Positions 21,301 through 33,012 of a DNA stretch of 64,000 nt are shown piece by piece. This stretch comes from Sorex araneus. Lineage: Eukaryota; Chordata; Mammalia; Eulipotyphla; Soricidae. Under the pieces are notes generated by a model. The model did not search any database and was not told the origin of the DNA. It saw only the letters and a list, made by a program, of their open reading frames with translations. Both the position numbers and the translations under genes were made by a program. Within the stretch, counting starts at the first letter, position 1, and each line of letters begins with the position of its first letter. The DNA lies in the NCBI RefSeq assembly GCF_027595985.1, contig NC_073302.1, forward strand, positions 171,790,034 through 171,854,033. The letters run 5' to 3'.

Positions 21301-22030
21301 GTCTTGGGGAGGCCAGCACCACTTCACACCATGGGGTCTGAAGCCTCTGAGGGCCTCCACAGTTCTCCTGCGCTCTGTCCCTTACAGGGCTCAGTTGGAA
21401 ATAGCCCTTCTAGAAGACCCTCTCCTCCAGGGCAGGGGGCCTGCCGCAAAGCTGCCCTTGCAGTGGCTTGGGTTGGCTGCTCATTCAAGCCCCAGCTTGA
21501 ACCGACCCCTCCTTTGCCCTTTGTCACCCTTCAGGGAGAACTCCGACTTCTGCACATGGCTTTCCTCGCTTGTTCATTCTGTTTCTGCATGTATTTTCCA
21601 TATTCTTTGTTCATTCCTTATAGCCTTTACTGCATTTTAGGGACTTAGTATTGGTGGCCTCATATGGCCATCATTGAAGACAGGAACCAGGAACTGATGT
21701 AACTCACCCACCCACTAGCTTCCCTCAGGCACAGGAACTGACATCAGCTTTGCCTCATCAGTGACATCAGTGACCTCAAGGGAGCAGACTGTCTAGGCTC
21801 GACCACTACTGAGACCTCGCAGGTGCAGCTGTGAAGCTGCTGATCTGGAGTAGCCAGAGCTGGCAGGCACATGGGACCTGGGAATGAATGAAAAATAAAG
21901 AATAGAAGTGACAGTGGGAGAACCACTGAGGAGGTGTAGCTCACTTACAAAATGCCCCTGGGAGACAGAGCATAGTCCCCGTCTGGGAGGCGGAGCACAC
22001 AAGCACGCAAGGTGGGAGACAAGAATGAAA
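21300..22030. other. Intergenic unique sequence
   Basis: GC-moderate DNA with open frames up to 114 codons but no family resemblance. No gene supported. Confidence 0.5.
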
Positions 22031-22040
22031 GGGGGGAAGG

Positions 22041-22115
22041 AGGCGAGGACATGGCTCATGGGCAAGCACATGCCTGGCATGTGGGGCCCCAGGTGTGATC
22101 TCTGGGCTTCTTAAA
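22041..22115 (+). repeat. ID-like tRNA-derived SINE
   Basis: GGCGAGGACATGGCTCATGG, CAAGCACATGCCTGGCATG, then CCCAGGTGTGATCTCTGGGC; third copy of the ID-like type in the window. Confidence 0.5.
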
Positions 22116-22447
22116 GAAATGAAGGGGAAACAGCATCCACTGTTACGGAATGTTTGTCTGCAAAGTTCCCCTGGCATGCCACGGGCTCTGTGCCTCTGTA
22201 CGGCTCGCTGGTCATGGAGGAACTGTCAGCATGAGACGTGTGTCAGATTCAGAGCAAAGAGCTATATTTGCTCCCATTGAAGAACATAGAATGCAACTCA
22301 GTGAACATATTTAAGTGGAAAGAAGAATGGAATTTCAGTTTCTTCCCTTGGTTGGAAACTTGGAATTGTAAGATCCATAGTAGAATTCTTTTGACTCAAT
22401 ACCAAACAACCAGAAAAGTTAAAGACTGAGGTTTTTAAAAATTATTT

Positions 22448-22613
22448 ATTTTGGTGTGAGAGCCACAACAGTGGTATTCAGCGGTTATTTCTGGCTCTGT
22501 GCTCAGGAACTACTCCTAACAGAGTTAGGAGGACCATAATGGGGTGCTGGGGATTGAACCCTGGTTGGCCCCATGCAGGCAGCCTTACACACTATACTAT
22601 TTCTCCGGCCCCT
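22448..22613 (-). repeat. SOR-type SINE, antisense
   Basis: TTTGGTGTGAGAGCCACAAC to CTATTTCTCCGGCCCC; full length, diverged. Confidence 0.85.
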
Positions 22614-23205
22614 AAGGACTGAATTTAGGCCCTCATTTATGACTTAGTGCCTGTCGTGCTTAAGTCACCACAAGCAAGATGGGCATCTTTGTATTTTGGT
22701 GTTTCTTCCTTAAGGAATGATGTTATCATGAAAATGTTTTTCTCCTGGTATTTATAATTCCTCTGAGTCCAGAGTTCTCACAAATTCAGTCTCTGACTTG
22801 TCATGTTCAAACAGAACAGTTCAGCATATTTTGAAGTTTCTCATTTTATAAGGTTGATATTTTGTAATAGTTAATACATTTGCCAGACTCAGCTCAAAGC
22901 AGTAGAGAATAATCTGTTTGCTTTGGGAAGAATCCTCTATTGCCCTTCATCCCTTTCCCCACATTCCCTGTAATTACTTCATTTCTTATGCACCATTACC
23001 GTGTTGATGTGAATGCAAGCAAACAAAAATGCACGCTCCTATTGTCCATGTGCTAGACAGAATAATGGCTCCCCAAAGATGTCCTCATCTTAATCCCCAA
23101 AATTCGAGGGTGTTGCCTTTCACCACTAAAGGGATTTTGTATTAATTGAAGGATTAGAGATGAGAAGATTATCCTGAGTACACACATTGTTGGTTTGAGG
23201 TTCCT

Positions 23206-23358
23206 GTTGAGAGAGAGTAGTACAGGGATTAAGGCGCTTGCCTTGCAGGCGACCAACCCTGGGCTCAGTCTGCAGTGTTGCATCCCCCAGGAGTGATCCA
23301 TGGGCACAGAACCAGGGATTGCCCCTGAGCACTGCTGGATGTGGCCTGGAAACAAAAG
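23206..23358 (+). repeat. SOR-type SINE, sense
   Basis: AGAGAGAGTAGTACAGGGATT to GCTGGATGTGGCCTGGAAAC; part of the body is deleted. Confidence 0.78.
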
Positions 23359-23359
23359 C

Positions 23360-24050
23360 AGGAAATGAATGCGCCCTGTTTTTGAGACAGAGCCTGGGTG
23401 ACTCACGCCTCTGATCCCTACCATGGGCAGGTGCAGACCCTCCCTTGCACTCGCAGCTCACAGAGCAGCGTTGGAATCTCCAGCCGGACTTTCCAAAGGG
23501 CTTGTTGCACCCCACCTGGCCCCAGAGTTCAGATCTCGTGCATCTGGGTTGCAGGCTGAGAACCTACCTTCAGAACAGCTTGCTGGGCCGAGCTGGTGCT
23601 GCGGGTCTGGAGACGACCTTTAAGAACCCAGTGAAGGTGACTGGATTAGAGGCCCACACTTCCCTCAGCAGCCCCCAGCCCCTCCAGCCCAGGTTCGTCC
23701 CTGAGCCCCTGGTGCTCTTTCTGGCTACACAGATCCTCTTCAATGTGCTAATGCTACAAGAATTTATCTACCGATCAGAGCATCTACCAAGGCCTGCGGG
23801 TGTGGAGTCTGCGGGCCAAGCAGAGGCTCCGGAGAGTAGTTCTTTTTCTCTGGGGGTCAGTGGGGTCCAGAAGGTGGGAAGCAGCAAGACCCTCTCAGGA
23901 TCTCCTGCTACGCTTCCTGCAGACCTGGGTTTTGCTGTGACAGAACTTTCACATTTGTCTAAGAGATCCCCTCAGTTATATGAATTGCCAACAAGTCATT
24001 GTAAGATTGAATTCTGGTGGGTTTCTATTTGTTCTTAAATTTTGAATTAA
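23360..24050. other. Intergenic unique sequence with a 197-codon open frame
   Basis: The + strand frame 23445-24038 is open. Its translation has low-complexity Ser/Pro composition, no recognisable domain, no Kozak or splice support. Treated as chance. Confidence 0.45.
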
Positions 24051-24202
24051 TAATACCACAAAATGTTTTTTACTTTAGAGATCCTGAATGTCATATGAAT
24101 GCCTAAAATTTTGATTGGTCTTTTTTGGATTCTGCCAAAACTTTAAATATAAATTTAAAGTTTAAATTTAAATTAAACTTTATTTAATTAGATTAATTAA
24201 TT

Positions 24203-24358
24203 TATTTTGGTTTTGACAGCCAGCTGTGCTCAGGACTCACTTGTGGTTCTGTGCTCAGAGATAACCCCTGATGGACGGACTCAAGGGACCGTATGTGAGA
24301 CTGGGGATCAAACCCAGGTCAGCCATGTGCAAGGCCTAGATGCTGTGCTATCGCCCTA
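24203..24358 (-). repeat. SOR-type SINE, antisense
   Basis: TTGACAGCCAGCTGTGCTCAG to GATGCTGTGCTATCGCCCT. Confidence 0.82.
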
Positions 24359-24439
24359 CTGTCTGCTGAATTTCAGGGATCTTTAAAATCTTTTGGGCAT
24401 ATTTTTGTTCATGTTTCCAAACTTCCTACCTTTTAAAAA

Positions 24440-25010
24440 ATATTATTTATAATTGTTTTAATTGAGGTAATATTGGTTTATGCGTGAGGTATCCCAAAGA
24501 GGAACCAGAAGAGCTATGCTTGGAGTATCATGTTTCACTCAAGTGAGAGAAGGAATTTTGAGTTCCTACCTCCATTGACAGTCAAGAATCAGGGATGCTG
24601 TTTTGTTTGCCAAGGCGTCGAAAATCAGATGGGCCAGACACATAATGTGATTCAGAGACGACGACCGCTGGACTAGAGCTGTTACCGACTGGATTCCATG
24701 GGATGTCAAAAGACTGCATGACCGCCCACCTATGAGATGGTCAGACTTCTTTGTCAAAACCCTGAATGAACGGTTTGAGGCTTTTCATATTCCTGGAGGG
24801 AGCAGATACCATTGAGTTACACTAGCACGTGACAGGGACGAATGGAGACGTTACTGGCACCTGCTCAAGCAAATCGAAGATCAACAGGATGGCAAGTGAT
24901 ACAAGTGAACATTGGTTTATGACATTATATAGGTTCAGGGGTTCATAATTATACACCAAGACCCAGTTTCATTCTTTACCATATAACTTACCCCTCTATC
25001 TGATTTACTC
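24440..25010 (+). repeat. Old L1 3' region that received the RTE insertion
   Basis: Joining 24440-24482 to 24922-25010 gives a continuous old L1-like 3' segment (ATTGAGGTAATATTGGTTTA then TGACATTATATAGGTTCAGG). This serves as the empty-site host of the LINE at 24483-24910. Confidence 0.5.
24483..24910 (+). mobile_element. RTE-type LINE, 5'-truncated 3' end
   Basis: A 428-bp insertion flanked by the direct repeat ATTGGTTTATG (24472-24482, 24911-24921). Its frame (24486 on) encodes an ORF C-terminus with blocks such as AKASKIRWAGHIM, RPPMRWSDFFVKTLNERF and RDRDEWRRYW, in the style of the C-terminal part of RTE-clade proteins. It is interrupted by two TGA codons (expected from CGA and TGG) and ends at a TGA followed by a TACAAGTGAAC tail rather than poly(A). 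Endonuclease and RT domains are absent (truncated). An RTE lineage in shrews is known to me; the subfamily name cannot be fixed without a library search. The last 75 bp match the tails of the composite SINEs at 28747, 45600 and 59578. Confidence 0.8.
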
Positions 25011-25027
25011 AACCAACCCTAGCTATT

Positions 25028-25190
25028 TGTTGTTGGGCCACACCCAGCTGTGCTCAGGGATGACTCCTGGCTCTGCCTTCAGGGATCACTCCTTCTTGTG
25101 CTCTTGGGGACCCTATTGGGTGCCAGGGACTGAACCCAGGTCAACCACATGCAAAGTACCCACTGTACTATGTCTCTAGCCCTAGCCCCA
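25028..25190 (-). repeat. SOR-type SINE, antisense
   Basis: GTTGTTGGGCCACACCCAGC to ACTATGTCTCTAGCCC; full length, middle-aged. Confidence 0.87.
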
Positions 25191-25251
25191 ATTATTTTTA
25201 ATGGATATAGCATGAAGGCTGATCTTGTATGAGACATTAAGATTGGTAGAG

Positions 25252-25425
25252 ATTAGCTAGAGCGATAGCACAGTGGGTAGGGCGTTTGCCTTGCATGCGA
25301 CCGACCCAGGTTCAATTCCCAGCATCCCATATGGTCCCCAGAGAACCATCAGGGATGATTCCTGAGTGCAGAGCCAGGAGTAACCCCTGTGCATTGCTGG
25401 GTGTGACCCAAAAAGAAAAACAAAA
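25252..25425 (+). repeat. SOR-type SINE, sense, young
   Basis: Near-consensus copy; AAGATTGGTAGAG at 25239-25251 and 25426-25438 is its target duplication. Confidence 0.95.
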
Positions 25426-26016
25426 AAGATTGGTAGAGGTTAGGGGTTTTTGAACTGCTCTAGGGAACCAAGCCACATACTGATTGCTTGTGTCTTCCTC
25501 CATTTTCAGAAACCTTTGTAGCACCGTTCCTTGAGAGACACCCATGGACTGTTGGGCATGGTTGATGGAGCGGTCAGCACAGTTACTGGTCCTCTGAGTC
25601 CTCACACAGACTGTCAGGACCTGGTGCCCATTTCTGCTTAGGGACTAGAGAACTAAACTTCACCAGACCACCGAGGCCCTGGTTAATGTGGTGGAGCAGG
25701 GGGCTGGTCACAGCAGAGGACAGTCACAGCAGAAGCATGGGCAAATGCCACCCTCAGGGACCTGTGTGGAAGGATGAGAACCATGGGAGGCCCCCCAGGA
25801 ATGACTCAGCAAGACTCTGACACCTGTATCCTGCAGGCAGAAGTGCCCTGGAATGAAATTTCTGTTATTACTCTTTGTATGAAGTTTACAGACTGCTGAG
25901 TCCTGAAAAAATGGGCATTGTGTAGTATTTCAGCATTTCCAAGTACTGCGCTTTTACTTAGTGCCAGTCAGAAAAAGCAAATTGCACGTGCTATTTCCTC
26001 TTGAGCAGACCCGACG

Positions 26017-26265
26017 GCAAAGCAGAGTGGTCTAGTGGAGTGGCTCACCATGAGAGGGACATGGGATCACTAAGGTTTATGCAGCTTCCAGCTCCACCTC
26101 TTCCTTTGCCCTTGGACAGAAGTCACGTCTCCCTGGACTTTTGGCTCCTTTATAAAACGAACCTGATGAGTGTAGCAACTTCTCCATGTTATTGCGAGAA
26201 AGAAAGGTGATCATCCAAGTAAAATGTTGAAACTGGTGCCTAGCACAGTGTTAGCGCCCTGGCAT
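26017..26265 (+). repeat. MIR SINE, sense
   Basis: The MIR order is readable: GTGGTCTAGTGGAGTGGCTC, the CORE-like middle (CTTGGACAGAAGTCACGTCT), AGTAAAATGTTGAAACTGGT and GCCTAGCACAGTG. A pan-mammalian relic. Confidence 0.6.
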
Positions 26266-26309
26266 AGTCGGTGTTGTGGCAATTGACATGATCATTGCAT
26301 TGTCCCAGT

Positions 26310-26465
26310 GATCCCTTGAGCCCTGTGCTAATAGTATCTCCATTCTAAACTGGTGCAGTGAGAAACTCATGCCTATGGCCATGGAGTTAATCAGTGGCAG
26401 AACTGGAGAAAACCAGACCTGACTTCATTGCCCACATGATCTACCATCTCGTCTCCATGAACATT
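26310..26465 (-). repeat. MIR SINE, antisense
   Basis: ATCTCCATTCTAAACTGGTG, then TTAATCAGTGGCAGAACTGG, like the reverse complement of MIR (AGTAAGTGGCAGAGCTGGGA). Confidence 0.6.
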
Positions 26466-26469
26466 TCAA

Positions 26470-27305
26470 AAAAGCTGCAAAGCAATGCTGATAAACACTG
26501 GGATTTGTGCTCCCCACCCAAAGTTCGGTAACACTGCTGACTCTGCAAAAGGGAAACTCAAGTTGGGAGACCAGAGATGTCTCCACATCAGGGATAGGAG
26601 ACCCCCTTCCCCAGCTGAGCTTTCTTGCTAGACTAACTCTAAGGTCTAGGGGTCATTAAGGTCACCACTACTCTCTACCACCACCTTTATCCTCACCTCC
26701 TCCCAGGGTACTATTACAAGGACGAATATGATCGTGGTTCTTCTACTGTTAACAGTCTGCCCTTGTGGTTAATATTTGAAGGCAGTAACCCAAGACTGAT
26801 GGCTGGAAAACAAATAGCCCATCTGGTCTGAAGTGGTCAGAGAGAAAGGCAGCTGGATGCAGGTCAATTCAGCCCCGACAGTCAAGGAGTGAGATTCTTC
26901 TGTTCATCTTCTTTCCTTTTAATTAATTTTAATTTAATTAGTTGATGTAATTAAGTTTGGTTCTCATCGTAAGAATCCAAGCCGGAGAAAGCCACTGAGC
27001 TGTAGGCACACAGCTTGGAAAAATCCTAGCAAGGATTTGAGTTTGGGACATGTTGCTTCGAAGCAATAAAAATCCATTCTTCGGAGTGGCAACTTCGGGT
27101 CCTTGGGCTGGTTCCTGTAGGCGCTCTTCAGCTTAGGGGAACATGCCTGCACAGAATTGTGTAAGTGAAATGCTGAGCTCTGTGTGTCTAATATAGTTCC
27201 ACCCAAAAAAAAAGGAAAGGAAGGGAGAAAGAAAAGAAGGAAGGAAGGCATGAGAAGCCAGTAAAATGGTTTTTCTTTTTATTATTTTATTCATTATTTT
27301 ATTTG
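26470..27305. other. Intergenic unique sequence
   Basis: No gene or family repeat seen. There is an AAGGAAGG-type patch at 27205-27250 and an AT palindrome-rich patch at 26920-26950. Confidence 0.5.
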
Positions 27306-27307
27306 TG

Positions 27308-27402
27308 TTTTTGGATTGGCGGCCATACCTTGCTGTACTCAGGGGTTATTCCTGGCTCTGCACTCGGGAATTAGTCTTGGCAGTGCTCCAGGTACCATAT
27401 GC
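27308..27402 (-). repeat. SOR-type SINE, antisense, head missing
   Basis: TTGGATTGGCGGCCATACCTTG to GCTCCAGGTACCATATGCGATT; the half with the A and B boxes is absent. Confidence 0.75.
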
Positions 27403-28384
27403 GATTACAAATTTCTTACACAGCCCTCCTAATGCCACATGCCACACTAACTCCTTGTAGAACGGAGTGGGGTCTACAGTGAGTGGAGAACAAGAATGAA
27501 CACGTGTGTGTCTGTATGTGTTTGGTGATGGCCTTCTCTGTAGACCACAGAGCCCTGGCTCTCTGCTCCATTTTCAAGATGTCATTTTATACAGTTGTGA
27601 AAGCTCAGGACTGTGTTGAACCAGTGCCTCTAACAACCTCTGGGAGATTATGGGGTCACAGTGATCCTTGAACTGACTCAGTAGATGAAAATGTGGGTGG
27701 GTCATGGGTCCTTGTTGAGAACCTCTGGACTTTCTGAGTAAGTCGAATGCTGATGTGGGGTGGGTGTTGGGGGAAGATAATTGACAGCATCCTGCACAAG
27801 GAAAGTGAGACGTGGCCATCTGAGCCAGCCGGGGGAGGGACATGAAAGGGTAACAAAAGCATTCTCAATGCTTGTTCTTAAAATGAATTCTGAGAGGCTC
27901 CTTGAAGAGAGGACTGCCGGTTTCATGCTTTGGGGAACTTTGGGCCACTTGACCGCTGCTTACACATTCGCCTGTTAACTGCTCTGACAAGTTCCACCTG
28001 ATGGTGCTGCCAGAGGCCTCGCCTCCCTCTGTGTGGGCGTCTTCAGGGTAAAGGAGACAGACCTAGAGCCTTTCCAGCCTGCCCGCCGCCTACTCTCTGC
28101 TGCTAAGGCTCAGGGAAATCAAACATTTGCTTCTCCCGTGTCCCAGGGGCTGCCCTGGGACATCTGGACGTCCCTGGGGTATCACAAGCTTTAGGATGTT
28201 GTTTGAGTTCAGGTGATCAGGATCCTGTTGGACGCACCTGCACCCCATCTGTGTAAACTGATCATGTTCCTGCAGTGCCCTTATCCCAGCAATGAAAGTG
28301 AAGTGGGAGATTGATGTATGTGGGATTTGGTGAGACGGTGAGCAGACATTTGGTTTTTCTTTTCTTTTTCCCCCCTCCCTTTTT
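27403..28384. other. Intergenic unique sequence
   Basis: No coding support; nothing recognised beyond chance open frames. Confidence 0.5.
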
Positions 28385-28680
28385 ATTATTTTTTTATTGA
28401 ATTACTGTGAGAAAAAGTTACAAAGTTGTTCACAATTGAGTTTCAGTCATGCAATGCTCCAACACCCATCTGTTCACCAGCGAACATTTCCCAGCACCCA
28501 TGTCCCCATTTGGGTTTTAATTGGCAGTAATGTTTTTCAGCAGCTTAGAAGTTCATGGCACAATTGAGAGGAAAGTAGATTTCTGAAGTAGATCCACCCC
28601 ATCATGCACAGCACCCCCATCCATTGCCAGTGCCCCCCCCATAGTGCTATAGTTATGTTGTGCATTCGATGGGTTTGGGT
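28385..28680 (-). repeat. L1-type 3' end, antisense
   Basis: TTTTTTTATTGAATTACTGTG, GTTTCAGTCATGCAATGCTC and CACCCATCTGTTCACCAGCG show the tail; older than the copy at 30249. Confidence 0.75.
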
Positions 28681-28746
28681 AAATGATTATAATGGCATTA
28701 CATTTTTTATACTAATTTTTAAAAAAATGTTTTATTAGTGAATCAC

Positions 28747-28988
28747 AGGGCTGGAGTGATAGCACAGCGGTAGGGCATTCACCTTTCATGTGGCCAACCT
28801 GTGTTCAATTCCTCCGCCCCACTCAGAGAGCCTGACAAACTTCTGAGAGTATCGCGCCCGCACAGCAGAGCCTGGCAAGATACCCATGGTGTATTGGATA
28901 TGCCAAAAACAGTAACAATAAGTCTCACAGTGAGAGACGTTACTGGTGCCCGCTCGAACAAATCGATGAGCAACGGGATGCAGTGACA
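28747..28988 (+). repeat. Composite SINE: SOR head, distinct body, RTE-type tail, sense
   Basis: The tRNA head (GGGCTGGAGTGATAGCACAGC to GTTCAATTCC) continues into a body unlike the A-tailed SOR (AGAGCCTGGCAAGATACCC, GGATATGCCAAAAACAGTAAC) and a tail GAGACGTTACTGGTGCCCGC, CAAATCGATGAGCAACGGGA. Target duplication GTGAATCAC at 28738-28746 and 28989-28997. The tail aligns with the RTE end at 24836-24905. Confidence 0.92.
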
Positions 28989-29099
28989 GTGAATCACCGT
29001 GAGATATGGTTACTTAAGAAACAATTTTACTGCACTAAAAATTCTCTGCCCCGTCTGTTTGTTCTACCTCCTGCCCCTCAACTGCTAGAAACCACTACT

Positions 29100-29265
29100 T
29101 TTTTTTTTTTTTTTTTTACATTTTGATCCACATCCAGTGTTCAGGACTTGCTCCTAAATCTGTGCTCAGGGATCACTCCTGACAGTGCACAGGAGACAAT
29201 CTGTGGTGCCAGCGATCAAACCAGGTCAGCTGCATTTCACCTGCTGTTCTATCTCTCCCGCCCAA
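29100..29265 (-). repeat. SOR-type SINE, antisense
   Basis: A T18 run, then ATCCACATCCAGTGTTCAGG to CTGTTCTATCTCTCCCGCCC. Confidence 0.85.
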
Positions 29266-29289
29266 CCACTGATATGTTTACCATCTCCA

Positions 29290-29790
29290 TACTTTTCCCT
29301 TTTCAAGAATATCAAGTCATTGGAATCTAACCCTCAGCCTTTCCAGATAGCTTCTTTTCTTTGTTAATAAGTTTTTAAAGTTTTATCCATGTCCTTGTTT
29401 CCTTTTGGTGCTGAGTATCATGCTGCTGTCTAGAATATTCAGTGTCTCACAAATCACAATTATTATTGCTCACTGAAAAATATCTTGGCTGTTTCCAAAT
29501 TTTGGCCATTATAAATAAAGTTGCAATCAACATCTGTGGGCAGGTAATGTGTGGATATCACTTCCAAATCCTTTATTTTTTAAATTGTTCTTTTAGGGTC
29601 ACACCTCACAATGCACAAAGCTTACTCCTGGCTCATGCACTCAGGAGTTACCCCTGGTGGTGCTCGGGGGACCATATGGGATGCTGGGAATCGAACCTGG
29701 GTCGACCGTGTGCAAGGCAAACACCCTACCCACTGTGCTATCACTCCAGCCCCTCCAAATCCTTTAGATATTTATCAGGGAGCACAGTTG
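29290..29790 (-). repeat. Old L1 fragment, antisense
   Basis: CTTGGCTGTTTCCAAATTTTGGCCATTATAAATAAAGTTGC is the usual antisense L1 ORF2 end. It was later split by the SINE at 29576-29753. Confidence 0.7.
29576..29753 (-). repeat. SOR-type SINE, antisense, inserted in L1
   Basis: Target duplication TCCAAATCCTTTA at 29563-29575 and 29754-29766; near-consensus sequence. Confidence 0.95.
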
Positions 29791-29837
29791 TGGAATTGTA
29801 TGCTACAAATTTGTGGTGTTTTGCAAGAAACCACGAT

Positions 29838-29980
29838 TTGGAAAGATAGCACAGGGATTAAGGTGCTTGCCTTGCATCCTGCAGACCCTGAGCCAGCACC
29901 ACATATGGTCTGCCTACCACCGCCAGCTGGATATGGTTCCCCATCATCTCTCCCCACCAAATCAAGCTAACAAAATAAAC
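29838..29980 (+). repeat. SOR-type SINE, sense
   Basis: GATTTGGAAAGATAGCACAGG to the CCACCAAATCAAGC end; B-box region partly deleted. Confidence 0.75.
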
Positions 29981-31310
29981 AAGGAACCAACAAACTGTAT
30001 TCCGAAGTGATACAAAATATCATTTTGTTTTCCCAGCAATAGTTAATCAGTACCTCTACTGCTCCATCTCCTCACGGGATCTGGTGAGGTCAGAGTTCTG
30101 ATTTGGTAATTAAGATAGGTGTATAAGCAGGTACTCCCTTCTTCTGATTCACTCTTCCTGATGTGAAATAGAAAATGTCTGTGCACATGCTTATTTCCAC
30201 CTATGGATCTGCTTTGGTAAGGTGTCGGTTAAGGTATTTGGCACATTTAAAAAAATTTTTATTGAATCACTGTGAGATAGTTACAAGTTTTCATGTTTGT
30301 GTTACAGTCACAAAATGATCAAACACCCATTCCCCCACCAGTGCACATTCCCTCCCATCAGTAGCCCGATATACCCCCCCTTTCCCACCCTCCCCCTGCC
30401 TCCATGGCAGACAATATTCCCCATACTCTCTTTCTCCTTTTGTGCATTAATGGCTTGCAACACAGACACTGAGAGGTCATCATGTTTGGTCCATTATCTA
30501 CTTTCAGCACGCATCTCCCATCCCAAATGATTCCTCCAGACATTATTTTCTTAGTGATCCCTTCTCTATTCCATCTGCCTTCTCCCCTCTGCTCATGAAG
30601 TGGGCTTCCAGCTATGGGGCAATCCCCCTGGCCCTTGTATCTACTGTCCTTGGGTGTCAGCCTCATATGATGTTATTCTGTACTCCACAAATAAGTGCAG
30701 TCCTTCTATGACTATCCCTCTCTTTCTGACTCATTTCACTTAGCATGATACTCTCCATGTCTATCCATTTATAAGCAAATTTCATGACTTTCTCTCTCCT
30801 AACAGCTGCATAGTATTCTATTGTGTAGATGTACCAAAGTTTCTTTAACTAGTCAGCTGTTCTAGTGCACTTGGATTATTTCCAGATTTTGGCTACTGTG
30901 AACAGTGCTGAAATGAACATATCGGTACAAATGTCATTTCTACTGTGCTTTTTTGCATCCTCTGGATATATTCCCAGAAGTGGTATTGCGGGGTCATATG
31001 GAAGCTCAATTTCTAGTTTTTGAAGGACTGTCCATATTGTTTTCCAGAAAGGCTGGACCACTCAGCATTCCCCCCAAGAGTGAAAGAGCGTCCCTTTTTC
31101 CCCACATCCACACCAGCACTGGTTGCTTTTGTTCCTTTGAATATGTGCCAGTCTCTGTGGTGTGAGATGATATCTCATTGTTGTTTTGATTTGCATTTCC
31201 CTGCGATGTGGAGCATTTTTTCATGTGTCTTTTGGCCATTTATATTTCTTTTTTGAGGAAATTCCTTTTCATTTCTTCTCCCCATTTTTTTGATGGGGTT
31301 GGAGGTTTTT

Positions 31311-31588
<278 letters not shown>

Positions 31589-32134
31589 GGAGGTTTTTTT
31601 CTCATACAAATCTACTAGTGTTTTGTATATCCTGGATATTAATCCCTTATCAGATGGGTATTGGGTAAATATTATTTCCCATTCTGTGGGCTCTTTCTGT
31701 ATTTTGGTCACTGTTTCTTTTGAAGTGCAGAGGCTTCTTAGTTTGATGTAGTCCCATTTGTTTATGTTTGCTTCTACTTGCCTGTTCAATGCTGTTTCAT
31801 CCTTAAAGGTGTTTTTAGTTTTAATGTCATGGAGAGTTCTGCCTACATTTTCCTCTATGTACCTTATAGATTCATGTCTGATATTGAGGTCTTTAATCCA
31901 CTTTGATCTGACTTTTATGTCTGGCATTAGACAGAGGTCAGAGTTCATTTTTTTGCAGGTAGCTATCCAGTTTTCCCAGTACCACTTGTTGAAGAGGCTT
32001 TCCTTGTTCCACTTCACATTTCTTGCTCCTTTGTCAAAGATTAAGTGGCCATATATTTGGAGATCTGTGACAGGATATTCGACTCTGTTCCATTGGTGTG
32101 CAGGTCTGTTTTTATCCCAATACCATGCTGTTTT

Positions 32135-33012
32135 TTTTTAATAAATTTATTTATTTTTAATTAATGAATCACCATGAGGGTACAGTTACGGATTTATACA
32201 CATCTGTGCTTATGCTTCCCCCATACAAAGTTCGGGAACCCATCCCTTCACCAGTGCCCATACTCCACCACCAGTAAACCCAGCATCCCTCCCATCCTCC
32301 CCAATCCCATCTCCCCCCACCCCACCCTGTCACTGTGGCAGGGCATTCCCTTCTGTTCTCTCCCTCTAATTAGCTATTGTGGTTTGCAATAAAGGTGTTG
32401 AGTGGCCACTGTGCTCAGTCTCTAGCCCTCATTCAGCCCGCAACTCTCTTCTCCCACATGGCCTTCGACTACATTATAGTCGGTGATCCCTTCTCTGAGT
32501 TGCCCTTTCCCCAGAATGTGAGGCCAGCCTCCTAGCCATGGAGTCAACCTCCTGGTAGTTGTTTCTACAATTCTTGGGTGTTAGTCTCCCACTCTGTTAT
32601 TCTATATGTCATAGATGAGTGCAATCTTTCTATGTCTGTCTCTCTCTTTCTGACTCATTTCACTTAGCATGAAACTTTTCATGCCGATCCACTTAAATAA
32701 AAAATTTGTGACCTCCTTTTTTCTAACAGCTGCATAGTATTCCATTGTACAGATGTACCAAAGTTTCCTCAACCAGTCATCCGTTCTAGGGCATTCAGGT
32801 TTTTTCCAGATTCTGGCTATTGTAAACAGTGCTGCGATGAACATACATGTGCATATGCCATTTCGATTATACTTTTTTGCCTCTCTGGGATATATTCCCA
32901 GCAGTGGTATTGCTGGGTCAAATGGGAGCTCAATTTCTAATTTTTTGAGAATCGTCCATATTGTTTTCCAGAAGGGCTGAACCAGTCGGCATTCCCACCA
33001 GCAGTGTAGAAG
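32135..33012 (-). mobile_element. 5'-truncated L1 nested in the larger L1
   Basis: 878 bp with 3' noncoding part and ORF2 C-terminus ([28 protein letters not shown]). It is bounded by an 18-nt target duplication CCAATACCATGCTGTTTT at 32117-32134 and 33013-33030. It is the same general family as its host but differs clearly in the 3' noncoding region. Confidence 0.95.

Noticed and set aside
23445..24038. 197-codon + strand open frame
   Set aside because: No domain, low-complexity composition, no splice or promoter context; likely chance in GC-moderate DNA.
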